DNA of 64,000 nucleotides from Casuarina equisetifolia (lineage: Eukaryota > Streptophyta > Magnoliopsida > Fagales > Casuarinaceae): NCBI GenBank assembly GCA_028551475.1, contig CM052360.1, positions 11,148,501-11,212,500 on the forward strand. Reading direction: 5' to 3'. The position numbers and the translations under genes are program-made. This document shows positions 51,761 through 64,000 of the stretch, one piece after another. The stretch's first letter is position 1. Every line of letters starts with the position of its first letter. Below the pieces are notes generated by a model. It did no database searches. It was not told the origin of the DNA and was given only the letters and a program-made list of their open reading frames with translations.

Positions 51761-52499
51761 TACAAATTTGTGTGGGAAGTTGCTAGTGCAAAAAGTACCT
51801 AACATATGTTCTAAGTATATGAACACAAGTTCAATCCTAGTTACAATTTTGGTTCAATATATATTTAAGAGGCTCTAATTATTATTACAAACAACAATCA
51901 CATACAAATTGAACCTTAATCATAAAACCCCAAAATCATAATGTAGTTGAGGTTTGAGATTTACACAATCAAGTATATGCATAAAGGAAATATTAATAGA
52001 TACAACACATACAAATGTAGTGACACGATAAATCTTACAATATATGAGAGCAAATATGGATTCCAGACATTCATGATTTAGATGCAAAGAATCACTTGAT
52101 TGAGAATGTCAAAGGGACTCAAGTTTCATAAGATTTCAGCCATTTTCGTCCATCACTATTCTATCTTTTCTAGAGTCCTTCCACCAGATTTTATATGCTT
52201 AAGAATCACATTTTTTTCCTTCAGAAAAAAACCATTTTGACATCTTGCAATCTTCTTTTATTTTTGTCTACTTGAAAAGCTTTTTCTCCTCATTTTCAAC
52301 TAGGTTTTTAGGTTATGAGTTCAAATCTTGAGCCTTATTCTTGTAATCATACTTTAATATGAACTTGAAGCCTTAAATCGTATGGCATCTACACATTTAA
52401 GGGTTTCTACTATTTTGTCCTCTTTGTGCTTCATCTGCATTATTGTCTTAAGGCCTAATTATTGATTGTATTTAGCTTATTGTAAAATTAAGAAATTAA

Positions 52500-53631
52500 T
52501 TGCTGTAATTTTTAGTTAAAAGGAAGAAATACCCTTAGTTATTTACTAAAAGAGGTTGGTTAGATGTATCATCTAATCACTTAAGAATTTCTATGTGTAC
52601 TACTCCCTAACTGTCCAATATTCTTAATTTTGTTGCATCTTATTTTTCTACTTTGTTGTCTTTGTTGTATCACCTTATATCATTATTTGGTTTTTGTTCA
52701 ATACTATTTGTAAGAATAGTAAAAGAAGCTTCAAACTAAGACAATATACTATGTCTAGTTAAGTTCTCTTTTAGGTTCCCATGGGATAACTCTTAGCACA
52801 TGCATCTCTTGTGCATTGACATCATCATGCTTAGCATATTAAAACTAATATTGATCATGCCTTGTTCTGATTACAAATTTCAAACTAACTTCCTTCAAAG
52901 AGTTTCTAAGTCACCATGATATTTGTTTGGATGCAAGTTGTGTTTCACATGGCTTAAAGGAAAACTAAATAGAATATTTTCTTTATACATTCCTTGCCAA
53001 CATTTGCAATTTGTAGTAGAACTATAAGATTCTTATCTCTTGGCCAAAATGGAAGGATAAACTTTATTGGGAAGCCAATAGGTTAAGGTACTAGTCCTTC
53101 CCAAGCTTGATAACCATAACAATGCTTATAATTTTTATATATGGAATTTGACAATAAAAAGAAATGCTTTCCTATTTCCATGAATTAATCATTAGAGTTG
53201 TTAGTATTTTTATAAGGTAATGTATAGGACCAAATTCAAAACAATTTCTTTATTACGATTCCCTCCTCTTAAGATAATAGTTAAATCTCATACTTTTGAT
53301 CTATTTTTTTTTTATATATATGTTTGGATATGATGTTGTTCTCCATCTTTCCTCTAACACTCAAGTTGTAGCTGCACACAAACATGTCTTCTCTCACCTA
53401 GAAGACTTTTGCACATGACACCAAGATGGGACGGATAGCAATCACATCTCATTGCACCATTAAAGCCACTTGGTTCTTTCTCAATATATATAGAACGTTT
53501 TTGTAACCATTTTTCTTAACATGACAACAATTCTCCCATTGTAACCTCTTTATACCAAAGGGTTTTCCTTGTTCATGGATGAAAGGCAAGCTTTTACCCT
53601 TAAATATGTGATTCCTATCAACAATTTGACA
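52500..53631 (+). repeat. probable 5' LTR of the older Copia element
   Basis: Sequence ending TTTGACA lies directly before a primer-binding site, which is where a 5' LTR should end. The left edge was not found, and no second LTR is visible to compare with. The start given is only a guess. Confidence 0.3.
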
Positions 53632-56600
53632 TGGTATCAATGAGCCAAGTTAGTTCCCCTTTTCTCGATTTTTTGATTGAATCCAAGAAGCCTATTTCTT
53701 CCTCATTTTTGTTTCTTTGATCAAAAATTGCTTCCGCATAACCTAGAAATCAATTAGAGTTTTGTTTCCTATTTTTTCTTGGTCAAAATCAACCACAAAA
53801 AGCCTTTTATTCCTTTCTTGTGTCTTTTTCCCCAACCAAGAAACTCGACTCTACAACTTTTCTAGCAAACCTTGTTGAAACGGTACATTTTTTGTCCTTT
53901 GACCAATATGATGCACAATGTTATTACATCATAAAAGCAATGACATTGTTTCATTCTTGGCACAATTCACTACCAAAACAATGTTGTACGCTTTTTGCCC
54001 CTTTTCTCAGCTAAAAACAACATCGTCTCACAAGCCTCTAATGACGTCATTCATTACCTATAGCCTGTAATAGCACCATTCCAAGTGTTTGTATTTCGAC
54101 CACTAAGATGTCAAATTCAGGCAAAATTCTAGCCTACCTATTGCCCCATTGTAGCGGCAGAAGCAAAATTTAACCTTGCATTCCTCATTGCACACCTTCG
54201 GCCACTCCATTATTGTAAGAATTGGATAATAAGGTCTAAACCCTAGACTATTCCAACCCATTCTATTTCTTACTTGGAGAGACCAATTCAATGGAACTTG
54301 TGGCAATTAAACTAGCCAAAACATCAAATTATGTTGTTTGGAGCAAGATAATGACGATTGCCCTTTCAATCACAATCAAATTTATCTTTGTCAACAAATC
54401 CTATAAAAGACTCGAACTTAATTCTTTGACCTGAAAGCTCTGGGAATGCTGCAACAACCTCTACTGTGGGTGGATTTTCAATTCCATCACTTATCGCCTC
54501 CATGATGAACTGATCTATACAAGAAATGCAACCAAAATGTGGCCAAAGCTCCATGCCCAATATCACCAGGTCAACCCATTTAAGGTTTATGAACTAACCA
54601 CCAAAGTTTGCTTAATTTGGCAAAGGTGTGAACCAATTTCAACCTATTTTGGTCGATTGAATTAACTCTAGAATGAATTTAACTCCTTAATTGAGCTTAC
54701 AAAGCCTTAAATGACAACTTTCCAATTATGGTGAGAGCATGAAGAAAAGATGAATTTCTATTAATTTCTTTAAGGTCTAGATGAGTGAGTTCTATTTAAT
54801 ACTAAGTGAATAAATTTTGGTTATGCAACCCTTTTTCGACCCTCTAAAGACATCTACGATACTTTGAAAGGTTGGATATTAAAAGAGCATGATAGGGAAG
54901 ATGTTGGAGTACATATGTTTATTGTGGAAAAAACATTCCCTGATGCAACAAGTGTAGCAACATGTACTCGACCTATTATGTTAAGTGCACTTATTAAGGT
55001 GGGATCCAATGCTAGCCTTCATTCTGTAAATGACATGTCATTTTTGCTCAAGGCAACACAAAATGATAAGTCATTTATGGCAACCCAAATTGAAAAATAT
55101 GACCTTTGTGGAAAAACAATCCATAAAAAAGAAAAATACTATTGCATCACAGGTCTACAATGTGACTACTGTAAAGGATATGGGCATGAGTAAAAGGGGC
55201 ATTAAAAATTGTGCGGTTATCCACCTAGGTACAAAAATCACAAGGAAGAGGCAAAAGTAAATTTGGTTGCTAAGGATCTAGACCATGTCTTCACCACCAA
55301 AATCAATTGCCAATTATTCATGCAATTCCTAAATGGAAATCAAGATGCGTACGCCTACCTTGCAGGTATAACTAAGTTCCTTAGTGCATGTTGGATAATT
55401 GATTTTGAAATTAGTGACCATATTACTGCTAACATTTCATGCTTGAAATTTATTGTTTCATGTACCTCTAGATCTATGAAGGTTAAATTTCCTAATATAC
55501 ATGATGCATTAATTACCTACATTGGTAACACCTATATATCCAAAAACTTTTGACTAAGCACACTCTAGAAGTTCCAAAAGCACGCCATCATGAGCTCATA
55601 TCAAATCCTCAACAATCATCCCCTATTGTTGATGATCCCACTAGTCATCACCCCTATACACTCCTTTTATTTGAGCTAGATCACACTCTAATGCCACCAC
55701 CACCATCAATTGAACCATATGACATTTTTTATTTATTTATGATGAAACCAAGGTTACTGTACCACCTCCATCAAATGATCCACTTGAAACTCCATACCAC
55801 CACTTTGGTCCAATGACTACATCTGCCCTACCATTAATATCACAGAAAGTGAATCCTCCTAGTACCCCCTCTCCATTTATATCTCTTACAATCATCTCCT
55901 ACTGGATAGCCAACACTTTGTTACATCCATTTTAACTGTTACCGAGCCATTCCATCATCATGAGGCTATTGGTGATCCTAGGTGGCAAAAGGCCATGGAA
56001 TAAGAGATTAAAGCATTGGAGGACAACAATACTTAGGACATTTTGGAGTTACCATAGGGGCAGAAACCCATAAGATATAAATAAGTTTATTTGATCAAGT
56101 ATAAAGCTGATGGATTAGTAGAGCAATACAAGGCAAGGTTAGTTGCTAAAAGGTTCAACCAAAAAGAAGGTATTGACTATTATAAGATATTTTTTGTAGT
56201 GGTAAAACACATCACAATCTAGTGTGCACTCTAACTAGTAGCTCAACATCAATGGGGTATTCATCATATGGACGTCAACAATGCTTTTCTACAAAGACAT
56301 TAAAATGAACAGGTCTACATGAGGCTTTCATTAAGGGACCTTAATGAGAAAAGTGGAAAAGTGTGCAAGCTCCGAAATCCATCTACAATCAAAGCAAGCA
56401 ACTAAATAGTGGTATGCTAAGTTCACAAATGCATTACTCTTAGCTAGATATTAGAATTTCATGCATGAGACTTTTTTATTTGTCAGGAAAAGAGGTAACC
56501 TTATAGTCATTCTCATGATTTACAAAAATGATATATTGTTTACTAACAGTGATGTTGATGGAATCAAAGAATTAAATGCATATTTACATTTGTCTTTCCA

Positions 56601-57107
56601 CATCAAAGACTTGGGATTGAGGTCTTAAGAGATGATCAGGGTTTCCATTTAAGCCAACATAAGCACATTCTTAAGCTTATAGATGAGATGGGACTTAGAG
56701 AAACTAAGCTAGTAGAAAACCTCATAGCCACCAACTTGTTGCTGACAATGTTCAAACATGATCAAGGCATATAAGTACCACAAGATGATGAGCCTTTGCT
56801 TAATGACCCATTACAATATCAACAGCTTGTAGGAAAGCTAAATTATCTCAAAGTCACAAAGCTAGACATCTCATACACTATACGCAATTTGGCTTAATTT
56901 ATATATTCCCTAAAAAAGTCACATTAGGAAGCAGACAGTAGATTAGTCAAGTACTTGAAGAGTTGCCTAAGCATAATACTATTCATTCCCTCATTTGAAG
57001 GTTACATGATGTGAGCCTATTGTGATTTGGATTATGCCACTCGCAAAGTTGGCAAAAAGGTTAGTTACAGGGTTTAGTGCGATGCTTGGTAACACTCTCA
57101 TTTCATG
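53632..57107 (+). mobile_element. decayed Copia retrotransposon (older host of the nested element)
   Basis: A TGGTATCAATGAGCC primer-binding site (initiator Met-tRNA type) starts the element at 53632. On the plus strand the order is a gag-like region with a zinc-knuckle trace (about 54850-55250), a protease/pre-integrase-like part (about 55350-55550), reverse transcriptase traces (about 55980-56900) and an RNase H trace (about 56990-57107). This is Ty1/Copia order. The integrase core was not recognised. It is a fossil with many breaks (well over ten) and is clearly older than its neighbour. It stops at 57107, where the young element is inserted; its remainder should continue beyond the window. 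Confidence 0.75.
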
Positions 57108-58752
57108 TGTTGGATCCTATAGCAACCTAAGAGGGGGGTGAATTAGGTTTCTCTTTAAAAATTCACTTCTAATTTTTGTTTAATCACTTTTTACAATCAA
57201 ATAAAGCATTCAAAGATAATTAAACACAAAAGAGATAAGACACAAGTTTACACGGTGGTTTGACCCTTTTTCACCTACTTCCACCCTCTTTTCCTTCAAC
57301 ACAATCGGTTGAAGTCCACTTTACTACAAAGCTAGGAGAAACTTTCTCCTACACTTTCCAACTCCTCCTCAAGGAGTCAAACAATCCTTACACCAAGGAT
57401 CACAATTACAATGGGTGTCTCAACACACATCAACAAGTCAAAGGTTATCAAGCTTATTACAAATTTCGAGCTAAGCTTTTGTAAGATATGCAATACAAGT
57501 TCAGAAGCTTCAAACAACTGCTAGAGGCTTAATACAGAGTAAATGGACAAAAGCCCCAAATTCGTTCAAACCCTAGCAGAGTCTACTTGTAGAAAATCAA
57601 CTTCAATAATAGAGTATATGAAGCATAAATTGATTCTCTAGTAAGCAAGTAATGAGCTTAGAAATTAGTCACCCAATGAAGATCAAAATCGTACGTTTGG
57701 ATAAGCTAGGATGAGTAGTATGAGATGCTTCACAAGTTGCTTTCTTTGCTTATCATTTTCGGACTGTTTGCAATGGTGAAGACAAACTTGCTTAAATACC
57801 TTCAAAGCAACTAACCTCTCACTTCAAAGAGCCGTTCTGACACTTCTAAGCACCATCAAATCTTCTTCCCGTTAGAGCTCCTTATTTCCCTCTTCTCTAT
57901 CCATTTTCGAGCTTAAGAGAGACAGAATGTCATGGAAGAGGTTTTGCCTTCGTTTATTTCAAAACCCCATCCAAAATGGTGCAGTTTTGGTCTCAACTTA
58001 AAACTCTGTAATTTGGGTTCTGTGGAGCAAGTTTTGGGTCTCACTCAATTCTTCTTCAATTCTCTCCAATCTTGAATCAATTCTTCGTGGGTCCTTCATA
58101 GATTGATAGAGCATCCTTTTCTTTACAAAAGCCCTTTGAAATCATCTTCAGAAACCCTCTAATCTATTTCCAATTTCACTTTTGAGCAGTTAGGGCAAGA
58201 ACTCGACGAGCTTCACCATTTCTTCAAATTGATCCTCTCTGAGTAGTGGGTCTTTGATTTTTCTTCACATAAATATTCTCCTCTTCATTAGCTTTCCAAC
58301 GAGCTATCTTGCACCTTGATCGGAGGTGAAATGGGCGGTCAAATCTACCGGCGAAGTCACGTCTACGAGCGGATTGCGGGTCAGGCTGATGATTCGGCGA
58401 GCTGAGTCGCGGGTCACTTAAGCTCTCGCGGGTCGCGGGTTGCAGGCAAGCGAGCGAACGGGTCGCGCGTCTGGATTGGATTGTGCCTTTGGACTGGGTC
58501 GCGTTTGCACGGGCCTGACTCGCGGGCTGGAGCGCGTCTCTGGACTGGCGAGTGTTTGCACGGGCTGGGCTTCATCTGTACGGGCTCTGCACAGTTTTTG
58601 GCTTATCATTTTTCAACCCAATTCCTGCAATTTAATCCATATTATTTTGCTTATAAAATCTTACAAATAATCAACTAATAATTATAATATTCACATTTTT
58701 CTCATCATCAAAATGTTTATATATTTTAGTAATATTAAAATATATTCCAACA
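57108..58752 (-). repeat. 3' LTR of the SIRE-type element
   Basis: The segment is 1645 bases. On the minus strand it starts TGTTGGAATATA and ends GGATCCAACA, so both ends carry the short TGTTGG/CCAACA inverted repeat. A polypurine tract lies immediately before it on the element strand. An unusual GC-rich block lies inside at about 58330-58590. The length is in the range known for SIRE-type LTRs. Confidence 0.88.
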
Positions 58753-59975
58753 TTCTCTCCCTTTTTGATGATGATAAAATAAAACATTTTGATGCAATAT
58801 TAGTTTCTAAAGTGGAGCAACAATTCTTCACTTTTCAAGTTTCCAAAATAAATATGATCATTTGTTAGACAACTTTAAGCATATATATTGATGCATAAAT
58901 TAATCCAAATCCAACACACATCAATATAATCCATGAGAAATATATTCCCTAGAACAAGTTATATATTTCTTCGCTTATAACAAGTTCAAAGTGCATATGA
59001 CCAATATAATCAATATATATTTCTCCCAAGGTGCATATGACTAATATTTCACAAATTCTCCCCTTATAACAAGTTCAAAGTATATCAAATATATATGATC
59101 AATGTAGCATCATAACATATATTTCTCCCCCTTTTTGTTTTATCAACACCAAAAGCATCAAAACATGGACTATAACCAAAATAAGCAAACATTTATTTAC
59201 ACCAAAATCATAAGAATTATGGTATGTGGTTATTTCCAAGAGCTCATAGCTCCCCCTCAAGGATAGCTCTCTTGCAAAGTAAGCCAACCAACCACATAAC
59301 AAAGGGTTATGGTGAGATAAATTTTCTGCATGATAATATCTCCCCCATAGATATATAATGAGAGCATACGAGCTCAATACATATCATGTTCCCTTTCACA
59401 TTCTCAACATTGTGCAGAAATTTACAGCAAGATATATGATGAACCATTATCATAATATCACCACTATATGATCATAATTAAGAGTGCACAATACTATTAC
59501 ATTGACAGAAGTCAAAATTCACAGCAGCACACATAGTTGCAAATTCATATTCACAGCAGGACCATGTCCAAAATTTAAATTCCAGCAACATAAGAGAGAG
59601 AAGATAGATCTTACAGAGCATGTGTTGTATGCTTAGGCAACCAAAAATTGGAAAGATCATACCAGATTTAATGAATCAAGAGCTCCCCCTGAGTAGTAGC
59701 GCCTACCATTGTTGTAGAGTGGAGTTTGTAGCAAAGTTTGGAGTTTTGCAATGGAGTTTGGAGTTATGTAGCAGAGTTTGGAGTTATGCAGCGGAGTTTG
59801 GAGGTACGCAGCAGAATACCAAGTAAACTCCCCCTCAAACTAGGAAGGGCCCCCTCTTGTTACAAGAAAGGGAATGTTGATTGACAATGAAGGCTACTTC
59901 AATCATGAGATTGATGAAGAGCACATGTATGCCAATACATTAATGTAGTGATGCAGATTTTGTGAAAAACTGGAC
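58753..59975 (-). other. polypurine tract and noncoding spacer of the SIRE-type element
   Basis: On the element strand AAAAAGGGAGAGAA (58753-58766) touches the 3' LTR and is the expected polypurine tract. Some SIRE elements have an envelope-like ORF between pol and this tract; none is evident here. A short tandem array with a unit of about 20 bases (GCAGCGGAGTTTGGAGTTAT-like, four to five copies) lies at 59710-59818. Confidence 0.7.
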
Positions 59976-62900
59976 TTATAAATCATCTACATTGCACATT
60001 CCTAACTCTCTTCTTAGATAACAAAACCTTTCTTTGTCTAGAGGTTTAGTAAAAATGTCAGCAAGTTGGTGAAGAGTGCTAACATATTCTATGGTGACAT
60101 TTCCCTTAAGGGCATGATCCCTTATGAAGTGATGTCTAATCTCGATGTGTTTAGTGCGAGAGTGCTGAACAGGATTTTTTGTGAGGTTAATAGCACTTGT
60201 GTTATCACACTTCAAAGGTATAGAACTTTGAAATAAATTAAAATCAGTAAGTTGATTTTTCATCCAAAGAACTTGTGCACAGCAACTACCCAAAGCAATA
60301 TATTCAGCTTCGGTAGTAGATATAGCAACACTTTGTTGCTTCTTAGAGAACCATGAAACTAACATATTTCCTAAAAATTGACATGTTCCACTAGTACTCT
60401 TACGATCAGTTTTGCAACCAACATAATCTGCATCACTATATGCATGCAAATAAAATGATGACTCTCTAGGATACCATATACCAAGCTTAGGTGTGTGCTT
60501 GAGATATCGAAAGATTCTCTTTACAGCAGCAAGATGACTCTCTTTAGGATCAGCTTGATACCGTGCACAAATACACACACTAAAAAGAATATCAGGTCGG
60601 GAAGCAGTGAGGTATAACAATGATCCTATCATGCTTCTATAAGTCTTTTGATCAATGGAAGTACCTTCCGGGTCAGCATGTATATAGGTAGAAGTACCCA
60701 TAGGAGTGTCTATCTCTTTGACTTGATCAAAGTTGAACTTCTTAAGAAGTTCATATGTAAATTTGCTTTGAGAGATAAAAATACCATGTGCTGTTTGCTT
60801 GATTTGCAATCCTAGAAAATAACTAAGTTCTCCCATCATGCTCATTTCAAATTCTTTCTTCATAAGTTCAGCAAATTCAGTACATAAAGATGAATTAGAT
60901 GAACCAAAAATGATGTCATCCACATATATTTGAACTAAGAGAATATCATAATCATGTGACTTGATGAATAGAGTAGTGTCTACAACACCCTTTTTGAAGT
61001 TGTTTTCCACCAAGTATGTACTCAAACGATCATACCAAGCTCTTGGAGCTTGTTTCAAACCATACAACGCCTTAGTGAGTTTAAAAACATGATTTGGAAA
61101 CAAAGGATCTTCAAAACCAAGAGGTTGTTCAACATATACTTCCTCATTTATGTAGCCATTCAAAAATGCACTTTTGACATCCATTTGAAACAATTTGAAA
61201 TTCTTATGAGATGCATAAGCTAAAAGCATGCGAATGGATTCCAATCTAGCTACTGGTGCATAAGTCTCATCGTAGTCTATGCCTTCTTCTTGGTTATATC
61301 CTTGGGCAACAAGTCTAGCCTTATTTCTAACTATTGTTCCACGTTCATCCATTTTATTTCTATATACCCATTTTGTTCCAATGATGGTTTTATTTTCTGG
61401 TCTAAGAGTTAATTTCCAAACTTTACTTCTTTGAAATTGATTTAACTCTTCTTGCATGGCAATGATCCAATTACTATCAAGTAGTGCTTCTTTGATATTC
61501 CTAGGTTCTTCTTGTGATAGGAATGCAGCAAATGCATAGATATTATAGGTTGAGGAACGAGTACTAACCTTATCCAAGGAATTTCCAATAATATTAGTAG
61601 GAGTTACCTCATTTCGTACCCTTGGATAAGTGGGGTCTCTTTGCACATGTTCTTGCCACTCTTCCCTTTCATCTTGTATAATGCTAGCATCGGGAGAGTT
61701 GCTATCTGGAGCTTCCAGAAATGGTACAGATTTTGAATCTTTATTTGTACTAGAAGCATTGCTTTGTGAAGTGTCCAGAAGTGGTGCAAGCATTGGATTT
61801 TCATCTGCACATGTAATTAACCTTTCCCTTGCTTGGGAGTTAATAGTTTCATCAAATATTACATGGACTGATTCCTCTACCACTAATGTTCTTCTATTTA
61901 GAATTCTAAATGCTTTGCTACTACTAGAGTATCCTAGAAAGATTCCTTCATCACTTTTGGAATCGAATTTTCCTAAATTTTCTTTTCCATTATTATGCAC
62001 AAAACACTTACAACCAAATATGTGAAAATATGCTACATTTGGCCTTTTTCCATAAAACAATTCATATGGGGTTTTCTCTAATATAGGTCTGATCAAAACC
62101 CTATTTGAGACATAACATGCAGTATTGACAGCTTCACCCCACAAATACATAGGCAAACTATTTTCACACAACATAGTTCTACCTAGTTCTTGTAGTGTTC
62201 TATTCTTTCTTTCCACTACACCATTTTGTTGTGGTGTTCTTGGTGCAGAAAAATTATGTTCAATTCCATTTTTAATGCAAAAATCTTCAAACTCATGATT
62301 CTTAAATTCTGTCCCATTATCCGTATGAATGCATTTGATTTTAGAATCTTTCTCATTTTGCACCTTTTTACAAAACTTTTCAAACATATGAAAGGTTTCA
62401 CTTTTATGTGCAATGCCAAATGTCCAAGTAAATCTAGAGTAATCATCAACAATTACAAACACATAATACTTACCTCCAAGGCTTGCTGTCCGCATGGGTC
62501 CAAAGAGATCCATATGTATTAATTCAATTGGTTTTGTGGTTGCAACTATATCTTTTGAATTAAAACTAGTCTTTGCATGTTTTCCTTTAATGCATGCATC
62601 ACACACCACATTTTTGTCACATTTCAGTTCTGGCAGCCCTTTTACTAAGTCTTTTCTATACAATTTTACAAGTTGTTTCACATTAATATGAGCCAATCTC
62701 TTATGCCACAACCAGCTACTATTGTCCAGATTTGCCGCTAAGCATATTTCTTTGTTTTTGAAATGTGTTAGATCTAGAACATATATATTTCCTAGTCTTT
62801 TTCCAAAAACAGCAGTCTTTTTATTTTTGCTAGATATTTTGTAGAAATTTGATCTAAACTTTACTTTATGGTCCTTATCACATAGTTGACTAACACTTAT

Positions 62901-63095
62901 GAGATTATGTTTCAATCCTTCTACATACAAGACATCATCAATCACAAAAGATGAGGATGAATTACCTATAGTTCCTATACCTTTTATGATGCAAGAGGAA
63001 TCATCTCCAAATGATACCGTTCCTTCATGTCTTGGGGCAATGGTTGAAAATAGCTTGGGATTTCCAGTCATGTGTTTGGAGCATCCGCTGTCCAC
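59976..63095 (-). CDS. pol region of the SIRE-type Copia element
   Basis: A 1039-residue open frame. It opens with the aspartic protease motif [10 protein letters not shown]. The gag-pre-integrase zinc region is at about 105-175 ([14 protein letters not shown]). The integrase core is at about 190-300, including HTDNGTEF and [13 protein letters not shown]. Reverse transcriptase covers about 555-800, with the YVDDI active site and [20 protein letters not shown]. RNase H is at about 880-1020 ([24 protein letters not shown]). The order protease, integrase, reverse transcriptase, RNase H is diagnostic of Copia. The upstream gag part follows separately at 63109. Confidence 0.92.
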   Translation of the reverse strand: MDSGCSKHMTGNPKLFSTIAPRHEGTVSFGDDSSCIIKGIGTIGNSSSSFVIDDVLYVEGLKHNLISVSQLCDKDHKVKFRSNFYKISSKNKKTAVFGKRLGNIYVLDLTHFKNKEICLAANLDNSSWLWHKRLAHINVKQLVKLYRKDLVKGLPELKCDKNVVCDACIKGKHAKTSFNSKDIVATTKPIELIHMDLFGPMRTASLGGKYYVFVIVDDYSRFTWTFGIAHKSETFHMFEKFCKKVQNEKDSKIKCIHTDNGTEFKNHEFEDFCIKNGIEHNFSAPRTPQQNGVVERKNRTLQELGRTMLCENSLPMYLWGEAVNTACYVSNRVLIRPILEKTPYELFYGKRPNVAYFHIFGCKCFVHNNGKENLGKFDSKSDEGIFLGYSSSSKAFRILNRRTLVVEESVHVIFDETINSQARERLITCADENPMLAPLLDTSQSNASSTNKDSKSVPFLEAPDSNSPDASIIQDEREEWQEHVQRDPTYPRVRNEVTPTNIIGNSLDKVSTRSSTYNIYAFAAFLSQEEPRNIKEALLDSNWIIAMQEELNQFQRSKVWKLTLRPENKTIIGTKWVYRNKMDERGTIVRNKARLVAQGYNQEEGIDYDETYAPVARLESIRMLLAYASHKNFKLFQMDVKSAFLNGYINEEVYVEQPLGFEDPLFPNHVFKLTKALYGLKQAPRAWYDRLSTYLVENNFKKGVVDTTLFIKSHDYDILLVQIYVDDIIFGSSNSSLCTEFAELMKKEFEMSMMGELSYFLGLQIKQTAHGIFISQSKFTYELLKKFNFDQVKEIDTPMGTSTYIHADPEGTSIDQKTYRSMIGSLLYLTASRPDILFSVCICARYQADPKESHLAAVKRIFRYLKHTPKLGIWYPRESSFYLHAYSDADYVGCKTDRKSTSGTCQFLGNMLVSWFSKKQQSVAISTTEAEYIALGSCCAQVLWMKNQLTDFNLFQSSIPLKCDNTSAINLTKNPVQHSRTKHIEIRHHFIRDHALKGNVTIEYVSTLHQLADIFTKPLDKERFCYLRRELGMCNVDDL

Positions 63096-63108
63096 AATCC
63101 ATGTTTCC

Positions 63109-64000
63109 TTACTCTAATCTATCTCCTCCACTGATTTCAAGCCCTGCAGAACAGAAAATAATCTTTGATTTTGTTGGTACCCATTTTTCTTTAGGTCCAT
63201 GAGTGTTAGGGATCATTGTGCCTTTTGGCACCCATATTCTTTTAATCTTAAAGCTTCTACCAGATTTCAATGGACATTTATCAATGGAATGACCAACATA
63301 TTTACAATATGTGCATTTATCATACAAAGAAGTCATGTTGTTTTTCTTTTCAAAGAATTTAGTAAAAGGTTTTGCATCTACATTTGATCTATAGCCTATA
63401 TCAGCCTTGTCATACATGCCTTGTTGTGATTGTAATATCTTTTCAAGCATAGCACTACCATTAGCAAACTTGTTCAGCAAGCATGTTGAGCTATTTAGTT
63501 TGTTTTCAAGCTCTTTCTTTAAGCATTCAATATTTGACAGCTTTATAGTTAAAGAATCAATTTCATTCTTCATATGCTCATGCTTTTCATTCAAATCAGA
63601 ACACATACACATATTATCATTCATTTCAGATTTGTTTCCATGAGAAAAAATTATTTCTTTTTGCTTTTTAATATCAAGTTTCATGCTTGAGTTTTCATTT
63701 ATAGCTAGCTCATATTGATTCTTCATTTTCTCATGTTCTTCTACATTCAAACTTGATTTCTTTAATTGGCATTCAAGCACATTCTTTTCAGATTGCATGA
63801 TGGATAGTTTTTCTTTTAGTAATTTATTTTCAGATTCTAATTCATGCAATCTATCAACTACTTCATTGAATGTATCATTTAGCTCATTAAATAAAATACA
63901 ATCTTGACACTTGTTAGATGTACTTACCTCATAGTTATCATAACTCTCCATTGCCATGAAACATTGAAAGTTCCTTTCATCTTCTTCTTCATCAGAGGAT
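63109..64000 (-). CDS. gag region of the SIRE-type Copia element, partial at window edge
   Basis: The frame stays open to the window end, so the true N terminus is outside. It contains an acidic segment, a long predicted coiled coil (heptad-like [17 protein letters not shown] and similar) and a CCHC zinc knuckle of form [14 protein letters not shown] near the C-terminal end. Gag forms the particle that packages the element RNA. The long coiled coil is typical of large SIRE-type gag proteins. Confidence 0.85.
   Translation of the reverse strand, partial: SSDEEEDERNFQCFMAMESYDNYEVSTSNKCQDCILFNELNDTFNEVVDRLHELESENKLLKEKLSIMQSEKNVLECQLKKSSLNVEEHEKMKNQYELAINENSSMKLDIKKQKEIIFSHGNKSEMNDNMCMCSDLNEKHEHMKNEIDSLTIKLSNIECLKKELENKLNSSTCLLNKFANGSAMLEKILQSQQGMYDKADIGYRSNVDAKPFTKFFEKKNNMTSLYDKCTYCKYVGHSIDKCPLKSGRSFKIKRIWVPKGTMIPNTHGPKEKWVPTKSKIIFCSAGLEISGGDRLE

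Larger units (their letters stand above)
57108..64000 (-). mobile_element. young SIRE/Maximus-type Copia retrotransposon (5' part outside window)
   Basis: Read on the minus strand, the visible parts are gag, pol (protease, integrase, reverse transcriptase, RNase H), a 1.2-kb spacer, a polypurine tract and the 3' LTR. The LTR has TG...CA ends. Domain order and the sequence of the integrase and reverse transcriptase place it in Ty1/Copia, SIRE/Maximus lineage. The candidate 5-bp target duplication on the left is TCATG at 57103-57107; the right copy is outside the window. The visible part looks nearly whole, with at most about one break, so insertion is recent on the scale of its surroundings. 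Its 5' LTR lies outside, so no LTR-pair age can be given. Confidence 0.9.

Noticed and set aside
1-64000. CRISPR arrays, bacterial operons or organellar genes
   Set aside because: No regularly spaced repeats, ribosome-binding sites or plastid/mitochondrial genes were seen; the intron-rich structure is nuclear plant.

Overview
This window is nuclear DNA from a flowering plant. The evidence is genes split by many GT-AG introns in AT-rich sequence, plant-only families (an AT-hook/PPC protein, a DUF3475/DUF668 protein), two plant Copia elements and L1-type LINE remnants. It looks like a woody dicot or magnoliid-type genome, but the species cannot be named from sequence alone.

Layout. From 374 to 13488 (+) lies a 20-exon gene for actin-related protein 9 (ARP9). 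Its start codon is the last codon of the first exon. Next come a single-exon peroxisomal enoyl-CoA isomerase gene (14963-15685, -) and a small single-exon gene like Arabidopsis At4g14450 (17326-17646, +). About 9 kb without a recognisable gene follows. A single-exon DUF3475/DUF668 gene lies at 27071-28795 (+), and a six-exon Bet1/BET12-type SNARE gene at 30671-34739 (+). Right upstream of the SNARE gene sits a near-perfect 151-bp foldback element. After an AT-rich stretch with LINE debris and a run of 27 G comes an AHL20-like AT-hook gene (43544-44413, +). Its expected initiator ATG is replaced by CTG.

The isomerase, At4g14450-like, BET12 and AHL20-like genes occur in the same order as Arabidopsis At4g14440, At4g14450, At4g14455 and At4g14465 (recalled, not computed). 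This therefore looks like an old conserved microsyntenic block, here with a DUF668 gene inside it.

From about 46 kb the window is repeat-rich. It holds a diverged tandem duplication (48370-49330) with a 9-bp minisatellite in its second unit, fragments of old LTRs, and a decayed forward-strand Copia element with its primer-binding site at 53632. A much younger Copia element of the SIRE/Maximus type (57108 to beyond 64000, reverse strand) is inserted into the RNase H region of the older one. The young element shows its 3' LTR, polypurine tract, pol and most of gag; its 5' end is outside the window.

The genes do not form a pathway. They are housekeeping or regulatory genes: chromatin remodelling, peroxisomal beta-oxidation, ER-Golgi traffic, a membrane-associated signalling-type protein and a chromatin-binding regulator.
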